A program made the translations under genes and the position numbers. The notes under the pieces are model-generated. The model worked only from the letters and a program-made list of their open reading frames with translations. It had not been told where the DNA came from and did no database searches. DNA of 64,000 bases from Limanda limanda. Its lineage: Eukaryota; Chordata; Actinopteri; Pleuronectiformes; Pleuronectidae. Location of the stretch: NCBI RefSeq assembly GCF_963576545.1, contig NC_083639.1:13488618-13552617 (forward strand). The letters are read 5' to 3'. This document shows, piece by piece, positions 13,501 to 26,111 of the stretch. Position 1 is the first letter of the stretch. Each line of letters begins with the position of its first letter.

Positions 13501-16500
13501 ATCCTGTATTTGAATTAAACGGCTCAAGCATGGCCTGAGAATGCCTGTTACCACCTGACGCTTCGACCGGCACCTGCGGCTAAGTGAAGAAACCCAAAAC
13601 AGAAAGGTATGATATCATAATGGATGTTGTTTTTGTCTTCTAATAACTGTGACTATCCCACCCATGACTATCTATTTTGCGAAGTTTAGAAGCAAGCTAG
13701 ATCGGAGGAGAACATAGTAAACTGTTAAAATTGCTATATGCTATGCTGTATTTGATAACTACGTTGCGAGATTGTGTACAGTGTTTTAATATAATCTCTC
13801 TCTTGTCTCTACACACATTTGTTTTTGCAACTTCGGATCGACTTTCGATCTAGTTATTTGCTGTTAACTGCTATTGTTGCCAGAACGTGTTATGATTGTG
13901 TCAGGTATATACAGTATGCATTTTGGATAGGTGTCATTAAAGAGGGAAAAATAATGAAGAGGAAGAAGGCAGACATAGCGTCCTTCTTCAGGGCAAGTGG
14001 AAAGAAGACAGCTAAGGCAAAGAATGAGGATGAGATGGAGAAAAAACAGGCAGAGAGCGAGGATGAGGAGCCCCCAGAGAGCAGCAACTTAAATGGACCT
14101 CCAGGTATACAGTATAGAGACTCACATATAGTACAGCTTGGTATGAGGTTATCTTATTTACAATTGGCTTAAAGTGTGTCTATTCATATACAGGTCAGGT
14201 TGAAAGTGCATTGTAAAACATATCAGTTAGTTTTTTCATTACATTAAAGTATGGCATATTTGTATTTGCTACCCAGAGACACTTTCACTAATATTATACT
14301 TTAGCTTATAGTGTGTTTGTTAAACACTATATAGCATGCATTATAAAACCTTTAGGAAAATTACCTGTACACCTTATTGTAATTATTTTAGATGTTTCTG
14401 AAAGATTGATTGAGAGCAGGACAGAAGAGTCCTCCCTGAGGAGTGGCCCCAGTGGATCCCCAGGTAAATTGTCAATCTTACATTGTATGTTGTACTCTTC
14501 TGCTAACTTTTCCATCGATATTGTCCACAAGTTTATATTGAATATGTTTAATGCTGTAGAAAATGAATTTTAATCTTTTGTATCTGTGAAATTGGATAGT
14601 GGATCATTACACCTTGTGGAAAATACTTTAAACACCTATTAATGTTTTTAATATATATATTTAGATTCCCACAGAGAAGATTCAGACAGCGAGAGAGAGG
14701 AGCCTCCAACAACGAGTGGCGGCCCAAGTGGACCTCCAGGTATACTCACTCTTTCACACATACTGGACACTTTAATTCCACTTCAGTTTTGCCCAATCTG
14801 ATACAGTGGCCTGATAATTCATAAACAGGTATGAGTCATACCACTCACCTCAACTGGAGTAGAGTTGGATGAATGGCCTCAAATCTATAACGTTTTTAAG
14901 AAGATTATAGTGTTCAGATAATCCATTAGATGTAACATGGGATAGTACACTCCAATGTATGAGTTTATCTTGATTATTAATCTCTGCTGTAATTTAATAA
15001 TTGAATATGCCTTTTTTTCCATTTTTAAACAGACATTTCCAAATCAAGAACTGATAGTCCAGTCCAGCCACGTCTGAAACTCTATCCGAGGACACTCCAG
15101 GGCGACAGGCGCAGACACTTTTAGGCATCGTGGTACTCTATCCACACATGGCTTGAATATTCACTGTCACAAGACTCAGCATACTGTTATGCATGCAGGC
15201 ATTTTGGCCTCCCACACACAGAGTCAGTGTTTACGTCAGCCTTGGGTTTTAAAAACTGGAAAAAGGCAACATTCAGAGATGGAGGGTTTTGTGGACATGC
15301 AAAGGGAGAGGGTCACACAAATGCAATGATTGCTTGGAAAGAATATGAGAGAGCAGATAAAGCTGATGCCTTGTTAATGAGTACTTTAAGTAAAGAACAT
15401 CATAAGCAGATAGAGGAAAATCGTGCCTACATAAAAAGTTTAGCAGAAGTCCTGCTGTTAACTGCAACCCAGAATATTTCACAGAGGGGACACAAGGAGA
15501 CAGTAGATGCAGACAACAGGGGAAACTTCTTGGCTATATTGGACATGATTGCTAAACATGACCCAGTTGTTAAAAAGAAAATGACAGGGCCTCGCAATGC
15601 AAAATACACGAGCCACCAAATTCAAAATGAAATTTTGGATACATTAGCTGAAATGGTACGCGCTTCCATCATAAACGAAGTCAAGGAGAGTGAAGTCTTT
15701 TCCCTTATGGCAGATGAAACTAAAGACCTTAAAAAAAAGGAGCAGATCTCTTTAGTGTTAAGATATTATTATGCAGGAGCCGTAAAAGAGAGCTTTTTGC
15801 ACTTTGAATCTGCAGACCGCCTAGATGCTGCAGGCCTGACGCATAAAATAATACAGGTACTTGAGAGATGTGGCTTGGAATACAAAAGTAACCTGATCGG
15901 GCAATCATATGATGGGGCTTCTGTCATGAGTGGCAAGCACTCAGGCGTTCAGGCTCGTATTAAAGAGGTGGCAAAACAGGCCTTTTATGTACATTGTAAT
16001 GCCCATTGTCTTAATCTTGTTCTTGTGGACACAGTTAAGGCAGTACCACAAGCTGAATGTTTTTTCGCATTGTTGCAGAGACTCTATGTATTTGTGTCTG
16101 GCTCGTACATTCACAACAAGTGGCTGAACATACAGAAAGAAATGTATCCTGGAGCACCCAGAGAACTTCAGCGATTGAGTGAAACAAGGTGAGCTTGCCG
16201 GCATATAGCTTGCCACACTGTTCTTGATAGACTACCTGCCATCATGCGTCTCCTTGTAGAAGTGGCTTCAGAAAACAGTGGCGATAGAAGCATTGATGCA
16301 CGAGGCCTGCTCGCTCAATTTGACCTGCAGTTCATTGGACTTTTGGTGATATGCAATAAGGTTTTTGGTGATGCAAGGTGTCTCTCTGACATGCTACAGT
16401 CTCCCTCTCTTGATTTGTGTTCAGCTGTGGATCTAGTTCAAGCCCTTGTGCCAAATGTTCAAGCTTACAGGGATGAATCCTACTTTGAAGGACTCTGGAG

Positions 16501-19500
16501 AGAAATCTTAAATACTGCTGAAAAATGTGATGTAGAGGTGGAACCTACTTCAAAAAGAAAGACAAAACAGAGCCGGTGGCTAGATGGACATGCTGTCATG
16601 TCCTCAACGGGTGAGCGTTCAGAGCAGAGTATGGACACTTTCCGTCCCAGCATATTTTACCCTGTGCTGGATAACATGCTCAGTGAGCTAAACAGACGAT
16701 TTGCTAAACCAAATTGTGAAATAATGTTGGGAATCCAAGCCTTAAATCCGTCAAGTAATACATTTTGCCAAGAGCAAGCTCTATCTGCATTTGCTTCTAT
16801 TTATGAATGTAACACAGATGACCTCAAACACGAGTTACACCAAATGAAAAGAATCCTAGAGAGAAAAGTCAAATCTGGCATACAGAAGCCCTCTAGCCTA
16901 GTAGAACTCACTAAATTCGTTGAACCCTTTAAAGAGGTATTCCATGAGCTCTTCAGGTTATGCAAAATTGCTATTGCCATACCAGTCAGTACTGCCTCCT
17001 GTGAACGCAGCTTTTCCACACTCAAGTTAATAAAGACACACTTGAGATCCACTATGGATGATGATCGACTGAGCAGTCTGGGTATATTAAGTGTGGAGTC
17101 CAGACGAGCAAAGTCCCTGGACTTGGATGAATTTGTTAATCGATTTGCTGCTAATCACAATAACCGCAGAATACGTCTGAAATGAGTGTGTAAACAATGA
17201 TATGATGAAGTGATGATGTAAATAGTTTCAATAATGCAGTTAGAAGTTCTGCATTGGAAGATTCCATGTAAATAATCCCCAAGGGCTTCGAGGCAATTGT
17301 TTTTTTAAGAGGCACTATTTTTTATAACACAAAGGAAAGTATCAAAGTGTTCAATGCCTCTGTTATATACAGGAGGCTAATCTTTAGATCTTTAAGGACA
17401 GTCATTGAAGTGTTCAGTTTTCATGAGATGTCACTGTTTGGATTCTCTGTCTGATATGTGTAAATGTGGCTCAAACTTGAATCATTCTTGCAGACTCCGC
17501 CTAATACCCATTGTGAATATGATGTTTGTTATTATGTGTTTGATAGATGTTTATGGATCGAATTGAAGAAAAATTGACACTGCTTATTTAAACAGGCTGT
17601 TAATGCTTGTCATATTTACATTTGTTGTAATTCAGCAAATTGTATTCAGGATGTTATTTTATTTATTTTCATATTTCTATACATTAGCTCAGTATTTTAT
17701 ACTTTTTGTTATTTAAAGATAAATCCATATTGTGATCAGACTTGATTAAAAAAACATTGCACTTCTAATTTTGCATCCTTGTTTTGTATTCCTGATGATA
17801 CACTGAAAGAATTGACTTGGCTTGTCGCCATAAACTGAGGACATCTCTACTATAAAATAGAGTACCTTACTGTCATTGCATATCTCTACAACCATTGTTC
17901 GACTCAGTCGTACAATACAAATAAAAACACAAATAGCAATCGGTAAATCAACACAGTTTAAAACCAAGTATGAATACAGAATAAGTGTATTCTTTTTTTT
18001 CACCTGAATTCCGAATAATGTTGAGATGTTTCCTATATGTGTCTTAAATAGCTCTGCATCGCCTGGTGAGACACATGCTTGCCACCCAAAAATTATCACT
18101 GGCCCCATCCTGGCCACCCCAATGGAAATTCCCTGGCTCCGCCACTGAGTGGGACTCAACATGGATCAGAGATGGACAGAACTTTATAAGGGATCAAACA
18201 CAGAATAACTGATTAAAATTGTTATATAATATATAGGGATTGGCATGAAATGTCATACAATTATTCCTGTTCCCCAGAGGATCAACCTAATGACTTTTCG
18301 GACTCTTGACATCTGCTCTAGTGTCAACATGACGTTGCCATTTGTGTTGCTGGTTAGCATTGTGTCTATAATTTGTCCTTGCGATACGCTGGGAACCAGT
18401 CAGAGTGTACCTCACGTTGTCACTTTGCTGCGACCATCAAAGGATAAGTAGACAATAGATGAATGGAAGGATAAATAGACAGATGGATTGATGGATGGAT
18501 GGATGGGTTGTGACCATGTTGGGCATGCTGGTAGCATTTAGTGCAAAGCACAGCTGTGCCAACTGCTGCCTACAAATGGGGTTGTATGTATGTAAAGAGT
18601 CCATATGCATGCTCCCTCTTGTAGAACACATGACATAACATGTTGTGACATGTTTAATTCAAATTTAAATTTAAAAAAACGCTATCTTCTCTTGTTAAAG
18701 ATGCTGATGTATAATTTTGGCAGAGGAATGAGCGCATGAAGAGCAAAGGTAGAGCGGAAGTGGTTCTTACCTTAAAGAAAACCTGCCCATGATTGATGAG
18801 AAGACTATCAGACTGTGGCTTGTTCTTGCTGTAAAGGGCATACAAAGCAAAGCTCTCTCTCTGAAACAAAAGGAATAAAGACAAACATCATTCATCATCA
18901 CCAGTAAAAGTGGCCACACTGTAAAATGCAGCGCTTTTGTATTTCCAATAAATGTGTAATGAAATCAACATGTAAGTTGTTGAAAGTATAGATTCTTGAA
19001 AGCAAAAGACGGGACCTATGTTTACAGTCTGGACACATCTGGAAGAACTTTTGTTGCCAATTAATTATACTGAACTATCGTGGTTTAAAAAGGAAACAAT
19101 GGACCACAGAGGCTCATCTGCCAATACATGATTGTGTCATGGAAATAACGCAGCCACATCGATTTATGAAGCCGTATGTGTATTTATCTTTAAGATTCTA
19201 TTTACCTCCGCCAAGGAGATTATCTTTTCTTATGTGTTTGTTTGTAATTAGCAGGATAATGTAAAAACTACTGGATGGATTATCATGAAACTTGCGGTAT
19301 GTGTCAGGGAAGAACCAATTTTGGGGGATTTTAGGGGATTTTTTGAAATTTCCGTTGATAAATAAAGAATATGGATCTTGAAGGGAAAAACCAGGCATGT
19401 TTAAGAGACTGGTATTTATGAGCGTGTGCGATTTGTTGCAGATCCAAATAAAAATCTGTGTCTAATGACATTAAATGGGGCTTGATAACGGATTTGTGGG

Positions 19501-22500
19501 GCATTGGTGTAAGTATGTCCTCTCAGATAACTCACTTTCCATTTCTGTTTTACATGTAGCTTGTTTTGTTATGAGCGAGCTGCATCACTCTCTCAGAGCA
19601 AGCTAATACATTTTCAGAAGCATCACAGTGCACCACCCAGCAGCACCTACGTGTCGCAGGAAGCAGCGTCCCACTCTGATGGGTTCCTTCACGCAGCTCT
19701 GCAGCTCGTCCAGGAAATGATGTTGGTGGAAGTCGTGGAGTTTTTCCAAGTTACCAAAAATGCTCCCCCTCTGGCCCCTGAGGTCCTGAGGGACGTCGGC
19801 CCTCTCCAGCTCGGGGAAGTAGTGTTCTCGAACGTAACCCAGAGCCTTCACATACTCCCTCTCTGTGGACAGCAGCTCCTCCATTATCCGCTGCAGTTTC
19901 CTGTTTCACATGTAGGAAATGAAAAATGTAAAATCACAGATTTTATTAAAGCTCTCAAGTAAAGACAGGAGATATTGGAATCATAACTTAGTTTTATGTT
20001 AAATGATTGAAACAGAGTAAGATGTTATTGTTTAACTGGTGAATAATTTTCTCTTTCATGAAGCTAAGAATATAATTTTTTTTTGCTGAGCTGAGGGAGG
20101 GTGGCCTGACTTACAAAACACTGCTGCCATTGTTTTCTGTTGGTGTGAGTAATGTCTCTGGGGTTGTTGAATCTTCAGGGCTCTGGGTGGAGGTTGTGCA
20201 TCCTTCTCGCTCCACTTCATGACTGTCTGTGATCGACTTGCAGCTCAAGTTCCCTGACTGTAAACTCTCATTATGGGAAATGGGCAGTTTTTGGAAAGGC
20301 TGCAGATTTTGTCGGAGTGGCTGCGTCCTGCCCTGACAGTGTTTGTGTCTCACATTCAGAGGTGAAAAGCCCGAGATGCTCATCAGGGGAGAGCTGACAC
20401 ATGATCCATCGCTCAGGGACCGACCCAGGCCTTTGTGCGGGGGGGAATCATGGCACACTTCAGCAGACTCCCAGCTCCTCAGATCTACCTGGCTGCGGTG
20501 CTCTCTTGGCCTCAATTTGGTCTCTGGATGATTGTCACTTTTTTGTGGAAAAACTGGAGTAATTTTTATATTTTTAACCGTTGCATCAGGTCCTTTCTCA
20601 CTTTCTTTCAAGTCAGGCTTTGAATGGGGTTCAGAAAATGCAGCACTGGTGCTTTCTCTTTTATTTTCTGAAATATCGACGGCCTCTTTCGGAGAGGTTG
20701 GCTGCATTGTCAGGGGGTGTTCATCCTCCCCCTTCTCACTACTTTTCCCATCCATCTCCGTCCCCCCAGGTTCCATTTGAGAGGCTGCAGCTGTGGTCTG
20801 CTGGGTCTGCTTCTTATCTGCTCCTTTCTTCTTCTGCATCTCCTCAAGACGCTTCCTGACTTCTTGGCACTGGACGCAGGATGCATTCCACACCTTTAAA
20901 ACGCCAGATCCCACTGCACAGGCCTTAGCTTTCAGCGCCTGAAAGTGCAGGGTGGAGAATTCCCCACCTAATCTCCTTTCATACATCTGGCGTGTGCTTA
21001 GGGTCTGAGCTGAGTAACACCCCTGCTCTACCTGCTCCAAAAAATGACTGCATTCCTTGGCCAGGGCAGACGCCTAGAGAGAGAGAGACAGAGAACAGTG
21101 AATTCAGCATTTTAGATTCAATATGCAGAAAAAGGTCAAGTGTAGGCAGCAAATGTAGAGATTTAAATTACAAGTGAAAAAAATGAAGCAATAAAAAACC
21201 CACAAACCTGAAAACAGAAGCGGTGAATGTGCACCAGTGTGTCCAGGTCCTTGTATCTCTTCTCCGCCCGCAACATAAAACCATCCACATTGGATTTGAA
21301 AGAACTAATCACGGTAAGAAAAACATCTGTGGCAGGGCTTGAGTCGCTGGCAGCGACAATTCCCTGGGCCTCGGTCACAAGGGTCAAGGCGTAGTGTTGT
21401 TTCTCCTGAGACAAACAATGAGAAGTCAAGCAGAACTCCCTGTCTGAAATGTCTTAATCTACCGTTTACTGTTATCAGCGCAGTCATTTAAATATTTCTG
21501 CAAAGGGAGATTTAGCAGAAAATGTTGGTACGCGAACAGAGAAACAGAGAGGCAGATAAGGATAATGGCTTTTAAACCCCTGTTTGAGAAATACCTTGGA
21601 TTGAGTGAGAAACTGTTCAAAGTGCTGCAGAGCCTTTTCAGTGCACACCAGAGTATCGTCTGTTGTGTAAGAGTCCACCAGTCTCTGTTCACCATCTCCA
21701 GAGAAAAAGGTCCCTGCCTGCAAGATGTAATGCAGAGTTATGCAACGTTGATTTATAATTTGGCAAACTGAGATGTAATGATTACATTTCTCATTCAACA
21801 GTCAAACTCATAAAGAACATGACACCATTACTTCACAGCCCCATCTAAAACACCCTGTAAATTAAGAGACTGGTGGTACCGTGCTGATTTTGGCTTCCAT
21901 GTCTCTGAGGCTGAAGAGAAACTCTAGGTGCTGCAGGGACTCGTTGGATCTCATCACCAGCATGTGGAGCTTCTCCTCCACCTGGTTGTACAGACTTGTT
22001 ACTGATTCCAGACCATCTCTGCAGGCACGAAGAGACACATATTATGAAGAACAACAGACTCAGACAAATACCAACCAGCACTCTCAGATATGATTTCTGA
22101 ATTATAGTTCTTGGAAATACCCTACCCTTAAAATAGAATGACATCAGGAATTATAATTGGCATTAGGATCTTAGTTTGCCAAATAGTTGAGCAATAAGTA
22201 ACAAAAGGCTTTGGGATGCAGCAGACTCCCTTCAGGTTTTTGCTGCCCTGTTAAACTGCAGTATGTACTGTTGTTAATATATTGTACTTTTCACAATTCT
22301 TTCAAACAAATAAATAGATTGAATGAAATTCTTTTTCAGCTTTCAAATATGTATAAGTTAGCTGATGAATTTCAGTTGGCACATTAATCTAAGATTGAGT
22401 TCTGTCCACTTGCTGCTGTGCATATCTTTGAAACACAGTTTGGACTATAATTTAAAACACTGTTTTATGCAGTGGTAGAATAAATGTTCAGACTATACCA

Positions 22501-25500
22501 CTGGGGAAAATCTGATTAAAAATCATGCACTCATTCATATATAACCTGAGCAAAAGTATGTGAATGATATCAGGTAAAAGTGTTTCATTATGCAGACAGC
22601 CCCTGATAATGTTTTATTATCAAATGTTACTGATTTGTTACCATACACGATTTGGTCAAATGTGATATTTCTGCACACATGTGGTTTATAGTGATTTCTA
22701 ACTCCCTCACTTATCTGTTGGTTTTGTTACCTATGTTGGAACTGGAATATCTAATATCTACATTAGTGCAATGCATAAAAGTTGTTGACATTTGGTGTTT
22801 CTCCCAGCAAACAAAATACATAAACAAAAGAACACCTATGTGGGTCAGCAGTAATAAGTAACTTTATCTGTAAAATGAATGTAGTGAAAGTAAAAAGCTG
22901 CATTACTTGTAAATACTAAGTAAAGTACAAATATCTGAAGTTACAGAACTTGAGTTCAGATAAACAATTGATCAGACAATGCTGATTAAATGAAATTTGG
23001 GAAATGCTGTTACAATGTGTTCCTCTCACTGCACTGATCAGTAAAAGAGGCAGAACAAAATGTCAATATATTGTGATACCTGTAATCTTCAGACTGTGGA
23101 AATCTGAACTCCTCTTTCCTCATCCTGGCCAGTGCAGCCCCTCCTTCTCTCTGCAGGGTCACCAGTCGAGTGTCCTCCAGCACCTCCTTCATCGAAGACC
23201 TCTGTTCCTGAATACACTGCTGCACATCCTGCAGCACATACAAAATCCAAATGAAGGCCCAGTTCCTCAAATAAATATATCATAGATCAGTATGAATGTG
23301 TGCGTTTTACCAGGGCGGTGTCAGTCTTTTTGCTGCCATCCACTTTCCTGATGGCCTTCTGCAACAAGAAGTCTGCGCCTCGCAATTCAGCCATGAAGGA
23401 AACCAGTTTCTGAAATGATTTAGGTTCAAAAAGGAAGACTGGAGATTAACAAACACATTTTAAAGCTTTCTGTATATATATCCTCTGTCAGCTGCAGAAA
23501 GCCCTACAGGCAGGTTATCCTGAGGCCGTGCACTGAGAAACACAGGAGACTGCCCTCAGTGTGCAGCGAGCTATGGCAGAAAAACACACCAGAATTATTG
23601 AACAATGCCACAGTAGTTTTTTCAATCTGACCTTTACTTTGACATCCTGTATTATTGAGAACTTCTTGGTCACCGTTCCCTATGTTATTGTAGTCAACAA
23701 AGCTACTGCACACAGCTGTGCTCAGTCTGTTTCCATCCTGTGGATTAGTAGGGTTTTTTTCCCAGGCTTTGTAGACTGAGATCCCTTCCAGAGGATTTAA
23801 CACAGTTAGTGCCTCAGGCCAGGAGACAATTCATAGTTAGGGTGAAATAAACCCATATGTACCTATATTACGCATAATCACCGCCAAACACCAGGACGAC
23901 TCAAACATTTTGCTGTGGTTGAATTAAAAGACAACACAGTTTGCATATAGTTAGCTTCATTACAGCTGGAGACATTTAGCTGAACTGGGTTACAAGGAGA
24001 AATGCTCTTGGATAAAGTTAATGCTCCTCAGTGGAGTTTGCTGTCCAACAAGCAGCTTTCACATGAGTGTTGAGTGAAGTGAAGGAGCCTGGTTCCCACT
24101 GCTTATCTGCTAGAGTATTATGGGCATTTGAAGTATTTAATAGGAAATTTAGTAGCCCTGTTTACTATTTACGCACGTTATAGTTAAAACAAAGAATAAT
24201 TTCCCTCTCCATTTTCATTTGGGGGCTTAAAGATGTAAAATAATTCAGTAATTCACAAACACAATTTATAAGTAAAGATACAAAAAACTTAGTTCTGAGA
24301 ATATGTTATGTAATCACAGATTAATCAGATTTATCCTGCATACAGCTTCTAAACTTCAGCTGCTTGGCTCTGACCTGCAGTTTAATGCCCTGCTGTGCAA
24401 AAAGCTTGAACTTTATTTCCACCGTAGGTTAAAGGAATGTTTAAAGGTTCCGTTTGGAGGAGGCTGTGACATCTAAAGGTGAAGTTGCATATAACAACCA
24501 ACTATAATTCCCCAACAAAGGTTTTCTGTCATTTTTTAGACTATTCTTCTGTGCACAGTCACACTCATTTAATTTACGATAATAAATAGTTAATGTCCTT
24601 TTCAAGGATAGTTGTGACCTCAGTGACAATCCAGGAAAACGGTTAGCGTCTCTGTGCTTTAGCGTCTATGTGCGTCATGGTCAGTCAAGCCGTTTTTAGA
24701 CATGAACTCTGGGTAAAATCCGAAGCATTGGCTGCAGAGTTTCCTCAGACTTTGCCTTACACACAGCGAGAGGTTTCCTGCACAGTCACGTTCACAGAAG
24801 CAACAAATCCTCTGCATGATTCAGACGAGAGGTGGTTCAGCCGGGTGCAGCAGGCAGAGACAGGAAGTGACGTATTAACTCCACTGCAGAGATCACGTGA
24901 TCATGTTTACAGCAACCCGACACCGTCATAAGCTCTTATTGACACAAACTCTCTTGACATCTTCATGGTGAATCCAGCGGGGGATCCCCTGCTGTGTTCA
25001 CACATCGAGTTCTACGGAGATTATACACGGAGGCCCGGCGGATGGAGTCCGTAGAAACTGCAAAGCGTCTCATTCGGACATTTTCGTTCACACATGCACC
25101 TCGTCCAGAGAAAGTACGGAGGAGCTGCGGAGCTCAGTGCATGTCTGAAAGCAGCTATATTAGCGTCTCTGAGTTGGTATGGGGTACCTGGGAACTCTAA
25201 TGTAAGGTCTCCCAAACATCAAAGATTTTTCATCCCAGTCTGAACTCATCAGTGCTGCATAACCACTGTCCACCCCCACTTGACTCTTTGTGATTTAAAC
25301 TGCAATATTTAATCAAATTTATCACTTAGATAAGACTCTGCACTTTATCGCTGTAACCGTATCCTCCCTCCTCTCAAAAGCCAAAGCTCCATGTGGCATT
25401 AAACAATAATAAAGATGATGGATGCCTGGTGTGGGTGTGTGGATAAGAAGTCATTTCCGGTGGGTGAGCTGTGGTTTCCCAGCAATCTCTTCTGAATCCA

Positions 25501-26022
25501 CAGGAAAGTCTTTATCAAAGTGAATGCTGTGGGATGTGTTACCACAGCTGCCACTGTTCTGCAGACACACATTGAACAGTCAGTACCTGGTGAAACTGCA
25601 CCCAGTCTGTGTGGCTGTAAGTGAAGGTACCGCCCAGGTCAGATGTCAGCTGGGAGGCTTCCACTGTCTTGTTGAGGGCTTTCATAGACGTCACCATGTC
25701 CATCTTACAGGAAAGGACAAAAGACTTTTAAGGAAGGAAGGGAAAATAGTCGTCTCAGGTGTCAGATCTGACTAAAATAAAAATAAAATACACAGAGAAG
25801 GGACACGAGAGGTGTTTTATTTCTGACCTGCAGCCCGGGCTGTTTTTCAGGGCGTGGACAAGTGTCTTTATCCATCAGTATGACGATACTGTGCACAGCA
25901 TGAAGAGCTTGTTCCTGCAGATTTAAACCCATTAAAGGTTTAAAAACACTGTAATGTCTATTGACGTTATTACAGATGATGTGATTGTTTCTGGGGTGAG
26001 GTCTGTGGTTTATTATTCACTA

Positions 26023-26111
<89 letters not shown>

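Noticed and set aside
20343..20899. Overlapping plus-strand ORFs opposite the 959-nt RhoGEF exon
   Set aside because: Shadows of the minus-strand coding sequence.
24640..25200. Possible further DNA element with 'ttagcgtct' motifs and inverted segments (TCCGTAGAAACTG region)
   Set aside because: Looks repeat-like, but I could not find matching ends or a target duplication, so no boundaries can be given.
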